Source of the DNA: Deltaproteobacteria bacterium
Lineage (GTDB): Bacteria; Desulfobacterota; Desulfobacteria; C00003060; C00003106
Assembly: GCA_019314005.1 (NCBI GenBank)
Contig: JAFDAE010000195.1
Coordinates: 1-5,738 of the forward strand
Reading direction: 5' to 3'
DNA length: 5,738 nucleotides
Shown here: piece after piece, positions 1 to 5,706 of the stretch
Layout: each line of letters begins with the position of its first letter
Position numbering within the stretch: position 1 is the stretch's first letter
Position numbers and translations under genes: made by a program
The notes under the pieces: generated by a model
What the model was told of the DNA's origin: nothing
The model's database searches: none
What the model saw: only the letters and a program-made list of their open reading frames with translations

Positions 1-1
1 T

Positions 2-95
2 CGGCATTTTACATTTATCATTCTTCATTTATCATTGTTAAAAAGAATGCTTCCGTATTAAATGACAAATGTCAAATGACAGATGACAGATGATA
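2..95. repeat. Inverted pair of 7-bp tandem repeat arrays downstream of dnaK
   Basis: Positions 61-95 hold five back-to-back heptads on the plus strand with consensus RATGAYA (the first is AATGACA, the last GATGATA). Positions 2-36 hold five heptads of the same family on the minus strand (for example AATGATA at 30-36 and 16-22), the outermost one decayed. A 24-bp spacer (37-60) separates the two arms, so the whole is a mirror-image structure. In RNA the arms could pair over much of their length, largely through A-U and G-U pairs. It begins 8 bp after the dnaK stop codon and could act as a weak transcript end or mRNA-stabilising stem, but there is no GC-rich stem with U-run as in a normal intrinsic terminator. 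The same design recurs at 4304-4392. Confidence 0.8.
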
Positions 96-103
96 TATAA
101 CAG

Positions 104-2008
104 TTACTTCTTATCATCTTTTACTTCTTCAAAGTCGGCATCTACCACGTCTTCCTTTTTTGACGGCTCCTCCTCAGGTTGCGCGCCGGCCTCCTGTGCT
201 TCTGCAGCTTGGGCATACATGGTTTCGGCCAGCTTATGGGAAGCCTGCATCATCTCATCTGTCATTTTTTTGATCTCTTCTGCATCTTCTCCCTCCATAG
301 CCTTTTTAAGACGCTCAACAGCTCCTTCAATGTTTGTTCGAGTAGCGGAATCTACCTTGTCCCCTAACTCCTTAATCGATTTTTCCGTACTGTAGATCAT
401 ACTGTCAGCCGTATTTCGTGCCTCTACCAACGCTTTTTTCTTCTTGTCCTCTTCGGAATGCATTTCAGCATCCTTGACCAATTTATCGATTTCTTCCTCA
501 CTTAAACCACTCGATGCAGTAATCTTGATCGACTGTTCCTTGCCTGTCCCTAAATCTTTAGCTGCAACATGCACAATACCGTTGGCATCAATATCAAAAG
601 AAACCTCAACCTGTGGTACGCCCCGGGGCGCCGGTGGAATACCCACCAATTCAAATCGTCCCAGAGTCTTATTATAGGCTGACATTTCACGTTCTCCCTG
701 GAGGACGTGAATAGAAACCGCAGGTTGATTGTCAGCGGCTGTCGAGAAGACCTGACTCTTTTTCGTAGGAATCGTGGTGTTCTTTTCAATCAGCTTGGTA
801 AACACCCCGCCCAGCGTCTCAATGCCAAGGGAAAGAGGTGTGACATCAAGAAGAAGCACATCCTTAACATCTCCTTTAAGAACACCGCCCTGAATGGCAG
901 CCCCCATTGCAACAACCTCATCAGGATTAACCCCCTTGTGGGGATCCCGTCCAAAGACTTTTTTGACGACCTCCTGAACAGCGGGCATACGGGTCATCCC
1001 GCCCACCAAGACGACTTGATTGATATCAGAAGGCTTCAAGCCTGCATCCTTCAGGGCAATCTCGCATGGGGAGACAACTCGGTTCAATAGTTCCGACACC
1101 AGCGCTTCCAGCTTGGCCCGTGTCAACTTAATATTCATATGTTTTGGTCCGCTTGCATCAGCCGTGATAAAAGGGAGGTTGATATCGGTCTCTACGGATG
1201 TGGACAATTCCATTTTGGCCTTTTCAGCTGCCTCTTTCAGGCGCTGAAGAGCCATTTTGTCGCTTCGTATATCAATCCCTTGATCCTTCCTGAATTCATC
1301 CGCCAAATAATCGATAATACGCAGATCAAAATCTTCTCCGCCGAGATGTGTATCCCCGTTAGTCGCTTTTACTTCAAAGACACCATCGCCTATCTCAAGG
1401 ACGGAAATATCAAAGGTTCCTCCTCCTAAATCGAAAACAGCTATCCGCTCATCCTGTTGTTTATCCATTCCATAGGCAAGCGAAGCCGCTGTTGGTTCAT
1501 TTATTATTCTGAGGACATTAAGCCCTGCAACCTTACCCGCATCCTTAGTTGCCTGGCGTTGGCTGTCATTGAAGTAAGCCGGCACAGTAACAACGGCATC
1601 CGTTACCTCTTCGCCAAGATATTCTTCCGCGGTTTTCTTCATTGACTGAAGAATAAAAGCCGAAATTTCCGCGGGGCTGTATTCTTTGTTACGCACTTTA
1701 AGACGGGTATCACCGTTAGACGCCTTTACGATCTTATACGGCAGTATTTTGCTATCATTCTGAACTTCGGATGAATCATATTTTCTACCGATCAAACGCT
1801 TTACGGCAAACACGGTATTTTCAGGGTTGGTAATAGCCTGTCTCTTGGCTATCTGTCCAACCAACCTCTCACCACTATCAGTAACAGCCACAATGGATGG
1901 CGTGGTACGCCCCCCCTCCGGGTTGGTAATAACCTTGGCGTCCTTACCCTCCATAATCGCCACACATGAGTTTGTTGTTCCCAAATCTATTCCTATAACT
2001 TTGCCCAT
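104..2008 (-). CDS. dnaK: Chaperone protein DnaK (Hsp70)
   Basis: This is a full-length cytosolic Hsp70 of 634 residues, close to the usual 630-640. It binds exposed hydrophobic segments of client proteins in an ATP-driven cycle with DnaJ and GrpE. The nucleotide-binding domain covers about residues 1-382: phosphate loop 1 IDLGTTNS at 7-14, Lys70, Glu171 in the NEPTAA segment, phosphate loop 2 DLGGGTFD at 193-200 with Thr198, and the adenosine motif VGGMTRMP at 335-342. The interdomain linker [12 protein letters not shown] lies at 383-394. The beta-sandwich substrate domain and helical lid follow, and the tail is acidic ([12 protein letters not shown]). The insert near residues 75-110 is the Gram-negative type. 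The ATG follows AGGAGG with a 6-nt spacer. grpE ends 20 bp upstream, so the two are co-transcribed. No odd residues were seen. Confidence 0.98.
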   Translation of the reverse strand: MGKVIGIDLGTTNSCVAIMEGKDAKVITNPEGGRTTPSIVAVTDSGERLVGQIAKRQAITNPENTVFAVKRLIGRKYDSSEVQNDSKILPYKIVKASNGDTRLKVRNKEYSPAEISAFILQSMKKTAEEYLGEEVTDAVVTVPAYFNDSQRQATKDAGKVAGLNVLRIINEPTAASLAYGMDKQQDERIAVFDLGGGTFDISVLEIGDGVFEVKATNGDTHLGGEDFDLRIIDYLADEFRKDQGIDIRSDKMALQRLKEAAEKAKMELSTSVETDINLPFITADASGPKHMNIKLTRAKLEALVSELLNRVVSPCEIALKDAGLKPSDINQVVLVGGMTRMPAVQEVVKKVFGRDPHKGVNPDEVVAMGAAIQGGVLKGDVKDVLLLDVTPLSLGIETLGGVFTKLIEKNTTIPTKKSQVFSTAADNQPAVSIHVLQGEREMSAYNKTLGRFELVGIPPAPRGVPQVEVSFDIDANGIVHVAAKDLGTGKEQSIKITASSGLSEEEIDKLVKDAEMHSEEDKKKKALVEARNTADSMIYSTEKSIKELGDKVDSATRTNIEGAVERLKKAMEGEDAEEIKKMTDEMMQASHKLAETMYAQAAEAQEAGAQPEEEPSKKEDVVDADFEEVKDDKK

Positions 2009-2028
2009 ATTATGCCTCCTAACCTTGT

Positions 2029-2646
2029 TTAATCTTTCTTTTCATCACATTCAGCAGCTTGTTTAGCCACTACTACCATCGAAGGTCTTAACAACCGATC
2101 GTTGATCATATATCCTTTTTGCATTTCCCTTAAAACAATATTGTTTGGTTGAGTATCCGATTCTTCGCCCATAACTGCTTCATGGAACCTCGGATCAAAG
2201 GGTTTGCCTACCGCTTCAATCGGAACAACTCCGAATTTTGAAAAACTCGACATAAACTGTTTGAGCGTCATTTCCACTCCTCCAATGACCGCCTCACAAT
2301 CCGAATTCCCGGAAACATCCAATGCGCGTTCCAGGTTGTCAATTATAGGCAAAATCTCCTTGAATACCGCTTCACTGGCAAATTTTCTAAAATCTGCCAT
2401 CTCTCGTTCCGACCTTTTCTTAAAATTTTCAAATTCAGCAGAGGTCCTCAATACTCTGTCATAATGTTCTTTTGCCTCTGCGTCCTTTTCTTTTAGCTTC
2501 TTTTGAACCTCCTTGAGTGTTTCCGCATGGTGTCTCTTTTTAGCACCTTTCTTTTTCGGGTCTTGAGAATCTTCAGGCGAAATACCTTCTTGCGGCCCTT
2601 TGTCTACAGGCCCTTCCGCATTTATCGCCTCTTTGTTATCGTCCAC
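2029..2646 (-). CDS. grpE: Nucleotide exchange factor GrpE
   Basis: GrpE is the dimeric nucleotide exchange factor that releases ADP from DnaK. From the preferred GTG start it has 205 residues, normal for the family. Residues 1-40 are acidic then lysine-rich and look disordered. About 43-90 form the long charged helix used for dimerisation. The C-terminal beta domain carries the GrpE signature from [11 protein letters not shown] (about 148-158) through [25 protein letters not shown] (about 171-195). The frame stays open upstream to a GTG at 2748, which would add 34 residues, but those codons run through the candidate promoter and have no ribosome site of their own. The GTG at 2644-2646 is preceded by AAGGAGG with a 5-nt spacer, so it is the better start. 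dnaK follows 20 bp downstream. Confidence 0.95.
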   Translation of the reverse strand: MDDNKEAINAEGPVDKGPQEGISPEDSQDPKKKGAKKRHHAETLKEVQKKLKEKDAEAKEHYDRVLRTSAEFENFKKRSEREMADFRKFASEAVFKEILPIIDNLERALDVSGNSDCEAVIGGVEMTLKQFMSSFSKFGVVPIEAVGKPFDPRFHEAVMGEESDTQPNNIVLREMQKGYMINDRLLRPSMVVVAKQAAECDEKKD

Positions 2647-2651
2647 TTGAG

Positions 2652-2658
2652 CCTCCTT
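2652..2658 (-). promoter_or_regulatory. Ribosome binding site that fixes the grpE GTG start
   Basis: AAGGAGG on the minus strand lies 5 nt before the GTG at 2644-2646. It is the strongest Shine-Dalgarno match in this reading frame and argues against the longer GTG start at 2748. Confidence 0.8.
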
Positions 2659-2684
2659 GTCGCCCGTTGTTCTTTTATCTTGAA

Positions 2685-2712
2685 AAAATAAGACACTATA
2701 ATGGTTTGTCAA
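2685..2712 (-). promoter_or_regulatory. Candidate sigma-70-type promoter of grpE-dnaK
   Basis: On the minus strand a perfect -35 hexamer TTGACA (2707-2712) is followed after 16 nt by TATTTT (2685-2690), a fair -10 box. Transcription would start near 2678, giving a leader of about 30 nt before the grpE GTG. The site lies in the 85 bp between the radical SAM stop and the grpE start. No CIRCE inverted repeat (TTAGCACTC type) is visible, and no match to a sigma-32 site (CTTGAA with CCCCAT) at the right spacing was found, so how heat induction would work is not evident here. Confidence 0.5.
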
Positions 2713-2731
2713 GCGTATGCGTGATAAATTC

Positions 2732-3700
2732 TTAATTAGACGAGGCACCCTCGGATTGACGTTTTTTAAGCGCGCAATAGATCCGGTTGAGCGTTTCCTG
2801 TTTCTGCAACGCCCAAGGTGGCGCTACTAATAATGATCGCTCTGGATCTCCAGTTAAGCGGTGTATGATGATATTCGGCGGGAGGTGGGAAAGAAAGTCC
2901 GCGACCAGTTCAACATATTCCTGTTGTGAAAGACAATTGTAGTCGCCCTGTCGGTATAAAGCAGCCAAAGGTGTCCCCTCAAGAATATACAAGCTGTGTA
3001 TCTTGATACCATCTATCTTCAGCTCTGTTAGGACCTGGGCTGTCTCCATAATATCTTTTCGGGATTCACCAGGGAGGCCAAGAATGACATGAGTACAGAT
3101 ATATATTCCTTTGCCTTGGGTTAAATGGACCGCGCTGACAAAGTCTTCAAATGTATGCCCTCTGTTGATCCTCTTGAGGGTTTTGTTATGCATTGATTGC
3201 AAACCATACTCCAACCAGACCAAATAATCGGAGGTATAAGTGGCAATCATGTCTGATTTCTCTTCATCAATACAATCCGGTCTGGTACCTATGCAAAGCC
3301 CTACTATGTCCGGGTCTGACAGCGCTTCATCATAAAGTCGGCGGAGCGTGCTACATGGCGCATAAGTATTAGAAAACGATTGGAAATATGCCAAAAATTT
3401 TTTTGCCTTGTACCGTTTGACAGCAAAGGCCTTCCCTTGGGATATCTGCTCCTTGATAGAGACATTGTGTCCTGCAGCACCTGTACCTGATCCCTTGGCT
3501 CCACAAAATATACAGCCTCCATAAGACTTGGTGCCGTCTCTATTCGGGCAGGTAAGTCCTGCATCAACTGTGATTTTTTGCACCCTGCAACCGAATCTCT
3601 CTCTTAAATGGGTATTGAAATCGTTCAGCAGATTATGTTTCATGGGTTTAAAATATCGATCGGTCATCTTAGAGTCAATAATTTTGGCTGTTCCGTACAT
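2732..3700 (-). CDS. Radical SAM protein, YhcC/TIGR01212 family
   Basis: This is a member of the radical SAM family represented by E. coli YhcC (TIGR01212), whose reaction is not established. The [4Fe-4S] cluster site is CPNRDGTKSYGGCIFC at residues 51-66, with Cys51, Cys63 and Cys66 in the family's unusual C-x11-C-x2-C spacing rather than CxxxCxxC. Other family marks are LAYFQSFSNTYA (103-114), VGLCIGTRPDC (133-143), EYGLQSMHNKTLKRINRGH (164-182), ILGLPGE (206-212), DGIKIHSLYIL (230-240) and HRLTGD (280-285). The start is uncertain. ATG at 3700 gives 322 residues but lies against a degenerate repeat and has only a weak, very close AAAGG. ATGs at 3667 (311 residues, beginning MTDRYF) and 3643 (303 residues, beginning MKHN) fit the family's usual N-terminus as well or better, but also lack ribosome sites. 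The HAD gene ends 41 bp upstream, so co-transcription with it is likely. Confidence 0.93.
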   Translation of the reverse strand: MYGTAKIIDSKMTDRYFKPMKHNLLNDFNTHLRERFGCRVQKITVDAGLTCPNRDGTKSYGGCIFCGAKGSGTGAAGHNVSIKEQISQGKAFAVKRYKAKKFLAYFQSFSNTYAPCSTLRRLYDEALSDPDIVGLCIGTRPDCIDEEKSDMIATYTSDYLVWLEYGLQSMHNKTLKRINRGHTFEDFVSAVHLTQGKGIYICTHVILGLPGESRKDIMETAQVLTELKIDGIKIHSLYILEGTPLAALYRQGDYNCLSQQEYVELVADFLSHLPPNIIIHRLTGDPERSLLVAPPWALQKQETLNRIYCALKKRQSEGASSN

Positions 3701-3704
3701 GGCC

Positions 3705-3720
3705 TTTTACGAACCCGTCA
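3705..3720 (-). repeat. Degenerate half-copy of the 5058-5137 palindrome end
   Basis: Read on the minus strand, TGACGGGTTCGTAAAA matches positions 5054-5069 at 15 of 16 bases. It lies in the 41-bp gap between the HAD stop and the longest radical SAM start. No partner arm is visible nearby, so it is a single arm or a remnant. Confidence 0.55.
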
Positions 3721-3741
3721 ATTTTGACCTCTTGAAATGTC

Positions 3742-4209
3742 TTAATATCTTAACGTTGCAATTAGGATCTCATGCTCAAGCAACATCTTGAGGGCATCAT
3801 TTATGTTGGGGACTATAATATCAGCATTAAGTAAGGCATATGTGGCAGCGCCTTCTCCCTGTATGGTACAGATGGAAAGCCGTGCCACCTTGAACATTTC
3901 CACGTCAATATTTCCGTTGCCGATACATACTGTTTGACCAACCCCAATTTTTTCAACAAAGGACCTCTTTTGACCGGCGGACGTGGTCAATATTGCCTCC
4001 ATTCCCGAAAGTTCCGGAAAAAATTTCCCAAGCCTCCCTCGTGTGTCACCGGACAGGATATATATCTTAAGTCCGTTTTCCTCAAGCGTCTTCAGGTATG
4101 GCAACACCCCTGGTATCAATTCCCCCGATTCGGTGATGGTACCGTTTAAATCAAGGACAACGTTTTTGATCTCAAGCAGGCCGAAACCAGGGATATCGAT
4201 TTTTATCAT
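3742..4209 (-). CDS. Soluble P-type-ATPase-like HAD-family protein (COG4087 type)
   Basis: This is a small HAD-superfamily protein of 155 residues with the core fold and no cap domain of any size. HAD motif I is VVLDLNGTI at residues 17-25, with nucleophile Asp20 and Asn22 in the place where most HAD phosphatases have the acid/base Asp. Motif II is YILSGDT (50-56, Ser53). The motif III lysine is Lys81 or Lys87. Motif IV is IGNGNIDVEM (96-105, Asp102). The DxNGT motif, the GNGxxD motif and the ending LIATLR match the family called soluble P-type ATPase-like (COG4087). The substrate is unknown. The protein is cytosolic, with no signal peptide or membrane span. The ATG follows GAGGAGA with a 7-nt spacer. 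The radical SAM gene follows 41 bp downstream. No convincing promoter was found in the leader. Confidence 0.85.
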   Translation of the reverse strand: MIKIDIPGFGLLEIKNVVLDLNGTITESGELIPGVLPYLKTLEENGLKIYILSGDTRGRLGKFFPELSGMEAILTTSAGQKRSFVEKIGVGQTVCIGNGNIDVEMFKVARLSICTIQGEGAATYALLNADIIVPNINDALKMLLEHEILIATLRY

Positions 4210-4303
4210 TGTTAGTTCTCCTCGATTTTGTGTTGAGGCCGCCTCTAACTGATCAACTCATTATGATCTCGTACAAAGGCTTTGATGGGATTATCTTGGT
4301 GTA

Positions 4304-4392
4304 TATTATCTATCAGTTACCATCTATCATTTCACATTTACCATTAAAAAAATGATAGATGATAAATGTGAAATGATCAATGATAAATGAGA
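4304..4392. repeat. Inverted pair of 7-bp tandem repeat arrays upstream of the HAD gene
   Basis: Positions 4351-4392 contain six consecutive plus-strand heptads of consensus RATGATA/AATGTGA. Positions 4304-4345 contain about six of the same family on the minus strand, the outer ones decayed. The arms are separated by only five A residues. The best pairing is shifted by one unit: 4326-4340 is a perfect 15-bp reverse complement of 4363-4377, leaving a 22-nt loop. Either transcript could fold into a long A-U-rich hairpin. It lies about 95 bp before the HAD start and repeats the design at 2-95. Confidence 0.85.
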
Positions 4393-4640
4393 GTTTTATC
4401 AAGTGACCAATAAAGCACACTGAAGGCTCTTTACAAAGTCATCATAATCTGAATTGAGAAGTAAATGTCGAGTTTTGGTATTGAATATTTTAATACTTGT
4501 TAAAGGATTTTTACAGAAGCGAAGAAAGGATGGGAATTAGTATACATGAAAGATTATGAACAGATGTCTTCCTTAAGACACCCGGTTCACATATCACTAC
4601 ACATTACTATGTCTTTTTCCGAGGACAGTGTCATATCCTG
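4393..4640. other. Intergenic stretch without a supported gene
   Basis: No ORF here has a start, a ribosome site and a recognisable product. The only local structure I see is a short hairpin TGTCTT-CCTT-AAGACA at 4565-4580 without a T-run. It might lie in the 3' end of the transcript from the small ORF at 4641-4754. Confidence 0.5.
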
Positions 4641-4754
4641 TTAGATTGGGCAGTTAATCGAGATAGTCCTTCCGTCCACACTTTCTATTGTGCATCCCAA
4701 TTGTGAAGTAACTATTGACACGATTTGCAAAAAGTCTTGATCTTCTTGTAACAT
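4641..4754 (-). CDS. Small hypothetical protein, 37 residues
   Basis: I do not recognise this protein. It reads from ATG 4754 to TAA 4641, beginning MLQEDQDFLQIVSIV and ending TISINCPI. Residues 1-20 look like an amphipathic helix (acidic start, then LQIVSIVTSQLG). Residues 21-37 (CTIESVDGRTISINCPI) have the alternating pattern of a beta hairpin with a DGR turn, plus two cysteines. No signal peptide or membrane span is seen. The start is well supported: AAAAGGAG lies 9 nt upstream at 4764-4771, one of the best ribosome sites in the window, and a sigma-54-like site lies about 55 bp upstream. The frame after the stop closes again soon, so it may be a complete micro-protein, a leader peptide, or the intact front of a longer gene that has decayed. 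Confidence 0.5.
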   Translation of the reverse strand: MLQEDQDFLQIVSIVTSQLGCTIESVDGRTISINCPI

Positions 4755-4807
4755 TTCCTTTGTCTCCTTTTATATCGTTTTATATTGTTTCTTGTTTTTA
4801 ATTTTAG

Positions 4808-4823
4808 TGCATATACCGTACCA
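4808..4823 (-). promoter_or_regulatory. Candidate sigma-54 (-24/-12) promoter of the small ORF
   Basis: On the minus strand TGGTACGGTATATGCA aligns without gaps to the RpoN consensus TGGCACG-N4-TTGCA. It keeps the -24 GG, the -12 GC and their exact spacing, and differs at only two positions. Initiation about 12 nt downstream would give an AT-rich leader of roughly 40 nt before ATG 4754. An RpoN promoter would need an enhancer-binding activator. I see no clear upstream activator site, and no activator gene is in the window. Confidence 0.45.
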
Positions 4824-5053
4824 TCTTTTAAATGACACTCCCTTTATAATATTTATCGGACAAATTGCTGGAAAATTAAATCAAATTATCGATTATGATA
4901 CAATATTGCTCTAATTCCGTTAAATCACAGTCCCCCTATTTCGTTATAATTCAATAAAATTACTCAATTTACCAAACTCCTTGAACAACGGTCCACCAAC
5001 TATGCCGTCAAACGTAATTGTAATAGAAATCGGGAACTAACAGGACTAACTCA
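4824..5053. other. AT-rich intergenic stretch without a supported gene
   Basis: I find no gene with a start and ribosome site. A plus-strand frame from about 4949 to 5079 stays open for some 40 codons with a protein-like composition, but has no start codon signal and ends inside the palindromic repeat. If coding at all it would be a remnant. On the minus strand this is the region where activators of the sigma-54-like promoter would bind, but no clear dyad stands out. Confidence 0.4.
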
Positions 5054-5057
5054 TGAC

Positions 5058-5137
5058 GGTTTCGTAAAAAGTCTTTGATCAGCGTATCATGGTCACTTTT
5101 GACCAATCGAGCCAATTGAAGACTTTTTGACGAAACC
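5058..5137. repeat. Compound palindromic element, MITE-like
   Basis: The outer arms 5058-5075 and 5119-5137 are inverted copies of GGTTTCGTAAAAAGTCTT, matching over 18 bp apart from one extra base in the right arm. Inside sits a second perfect hairpin, TGGTCA-CTTT-TGACCA at 5090-5105, separated from the outer stem by unpaired flanks. The element is about 80 bp, has no coding capacity and lies between genes, all typical of a non-autonomous miniature element or a dispersed palindromic repeat. From general familiarity, similar TTTCGTAAAAAGTC palindromes are common between genes in Desulfobacterota genomes. No clear target-site duplication is visible at its edges. Confidence 0.75.
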
Positions 5138-5218
5138 ATTAGACGTCAAACAAGGATTGTTAGCTCAGAGTGAGCGCTTGTTAAATTGGGAGAAAGGCTA
5201 TAGATTTGAACAATGGAG

Positions 5219-5241
5219 TGTCATTTTCATGACATTTTTTT
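5219..5241 (+). terminator. Hairpin plus T-run reading toward the NifX-like gene
   Basis: TGTCAT-TTTC-ATGACA (5219-5234) is a perfect 6-bp stem with a 4-nt loop, followed at once by seven T (5235-5241). In this orientation it has the layout of a weak, AU-rich intrinsic terminator for rightward transcription. Read on the minus strand the hairpin has a GAAA tetraloop and comes 16 bp after the NifX-like stop, but the T-run is then on the wrong side. It may still mark the 3' end of that gene's mRNA. Confidence 0.45.
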
Positions 5242-5250
5242 GTATTAAAC

Positions 5251-5628
5251 TTACCTTCTTTGGCCTCCACAAGTTTGTTGTTCAGTAATAATTTGCAATC
5301 TTCCCTTAATCAAATCGTCTACGACTGCCCCTACGTTCTCACTGTTAGGTGAATAATAGACTTCAATTCCTACTTGGCGAAAGCCAAGAAATGGACGCAT
5401 TCCAATCCCACCGACAATGAGAGCATTGGCATTCTGTTGGCTGAGTAAATTTACCGGGACCATACAACCGCCCTGTGCGTGCGACACGTTCTCGACAATG
5501 CTGGTATTTTTTATTTCACCATCTTCAATGTCTACAATGGTAAATACGTCACAGTGCCCAAAATGCCCTGCTCTTTCTGCTTCCAGTCCCCCCGGATTTA
5601 CAGAAGGGACAGCAACTCTTATGTTCAT
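5251..5628 (-). CDS. Dinitrogenase iron-molybdenum cofactor-binding family protein (NifX/MTH1175-like)
   Basis: This 125-residue cytosolic protein is a single-domain member of the Nitro_FeMo-Co family (PF02579), closest in type to the stand-alone MTH1175-like proteins. These bind or carry iron-sulfur or molybdenum-iron clusters in some members, but most have no proven role. Visible marks are the N-terminal strand MNIRVAVPS, the GHFGHCDVFTIVDIEDGEI segment (21-39), the QGGC motif (52-55, Cys55), VGGIGMRP (72-79) and the final VVDDLIKGRL (102-111). A Cys-containing tail follows (TCGGQRR, Cys120). The ATG follows AAAGGAG with a spacer of about 10 nt, and a sigma-70 promoter lies upstream. No nif genes, Mrp-type ATPase or second family copy is in the window, so a role in nitrogen fixation should not be assumed. 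Confidence 0.88.
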   Translation of the reverse strand: MNIRVAVPSVNPGGLEAERAGHFGHCDVFTIVDIEDGEIKNTSIVENVSHAQGGCMVPVNLLSQQNANALIVGGIGMRPFLGFRQVGIEVYYSPNSENVGAVVDDLIKGRLQIITEQQTCGGQRR

Positions 5629-5677
5629 TGGTTTAGTTCTCCTTTCATTTTTTACGAAATCATCATGTTTGTTTTAT

Positions 5678-5706
5678 AATATATAACATTACTTCGACTG
5701 TGTCAA
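5678..5706 (-). promoter_or_regulatory. Sigma-70 promoter of the NifX-like gene
   Basis: On the minus strand a perfect TTGACA (5701-5706) is followed after exactly 17 nt by TATATT (5678-5683), five of six matches to the -10 consensus. The start would fall near 5671, giving a leader of roughly 43 nt before ATG 5628. This is the best housekeeping promoter in the window. Confidence 0.7.

Noticed and set aside
90..2066. Plus-strand open frames opposite dnaK
   Set aside because: They are antisense shadows of a highly conserved gene, with no domain-like sequence or ribosome sites.
2647..2748. 34-residue N-terminal extension of GrpE from GTG 2748
   Set aside because: The extension crosses the candidate promoter and lacks a ribosome site, while GTG 2646 has AAGGAGG at ideal spacing.
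2009..2750. CIRCE or sigma-32 heat-shock control elements around grpE-dnaK
   Set aside because: No TTAGCACTC-N9-GAGTGCTAA pair and no CTTGAA/CCCCAT pair at proper spacing were found; only a sigma-70-like promoter fits.
4210..4303. GC-rich dyad GAGG-CGG-CCTC in the HAD leader as an operator or terminator
   Set aside because: The stem is only 4 bp with a mismatch beyond it and no T-run, too weak to support a call.
4304..4392. CRISPR array
   Set aside because: The units are contiguous 7-mers on opposite strands with no spacers, far too short for CRISPR repeats.
4501..4644. Plus-strand frame containing GWELVYMKDYEQM and an ATG at about 4546, ending in TAG at 4642-4644
   Set aside because: Protein-like in places, but the only purine-rich stretch lies too far upstream of the ATG. 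It overlaps the end of the better supported minus-strand small ORF and gives only about 32 residues.
5103..5287. Plus-strand open frame of about 60 codons including LLAQSERLLNWEKGYRFEQW
   Set aside because: It begins inside the palindromic repeat, has no start codon with a ribosome site, runs through the hairpin and T-run, and overlaps the NifX-like gene antisense. It may be a remnant but cannot be called a gene.
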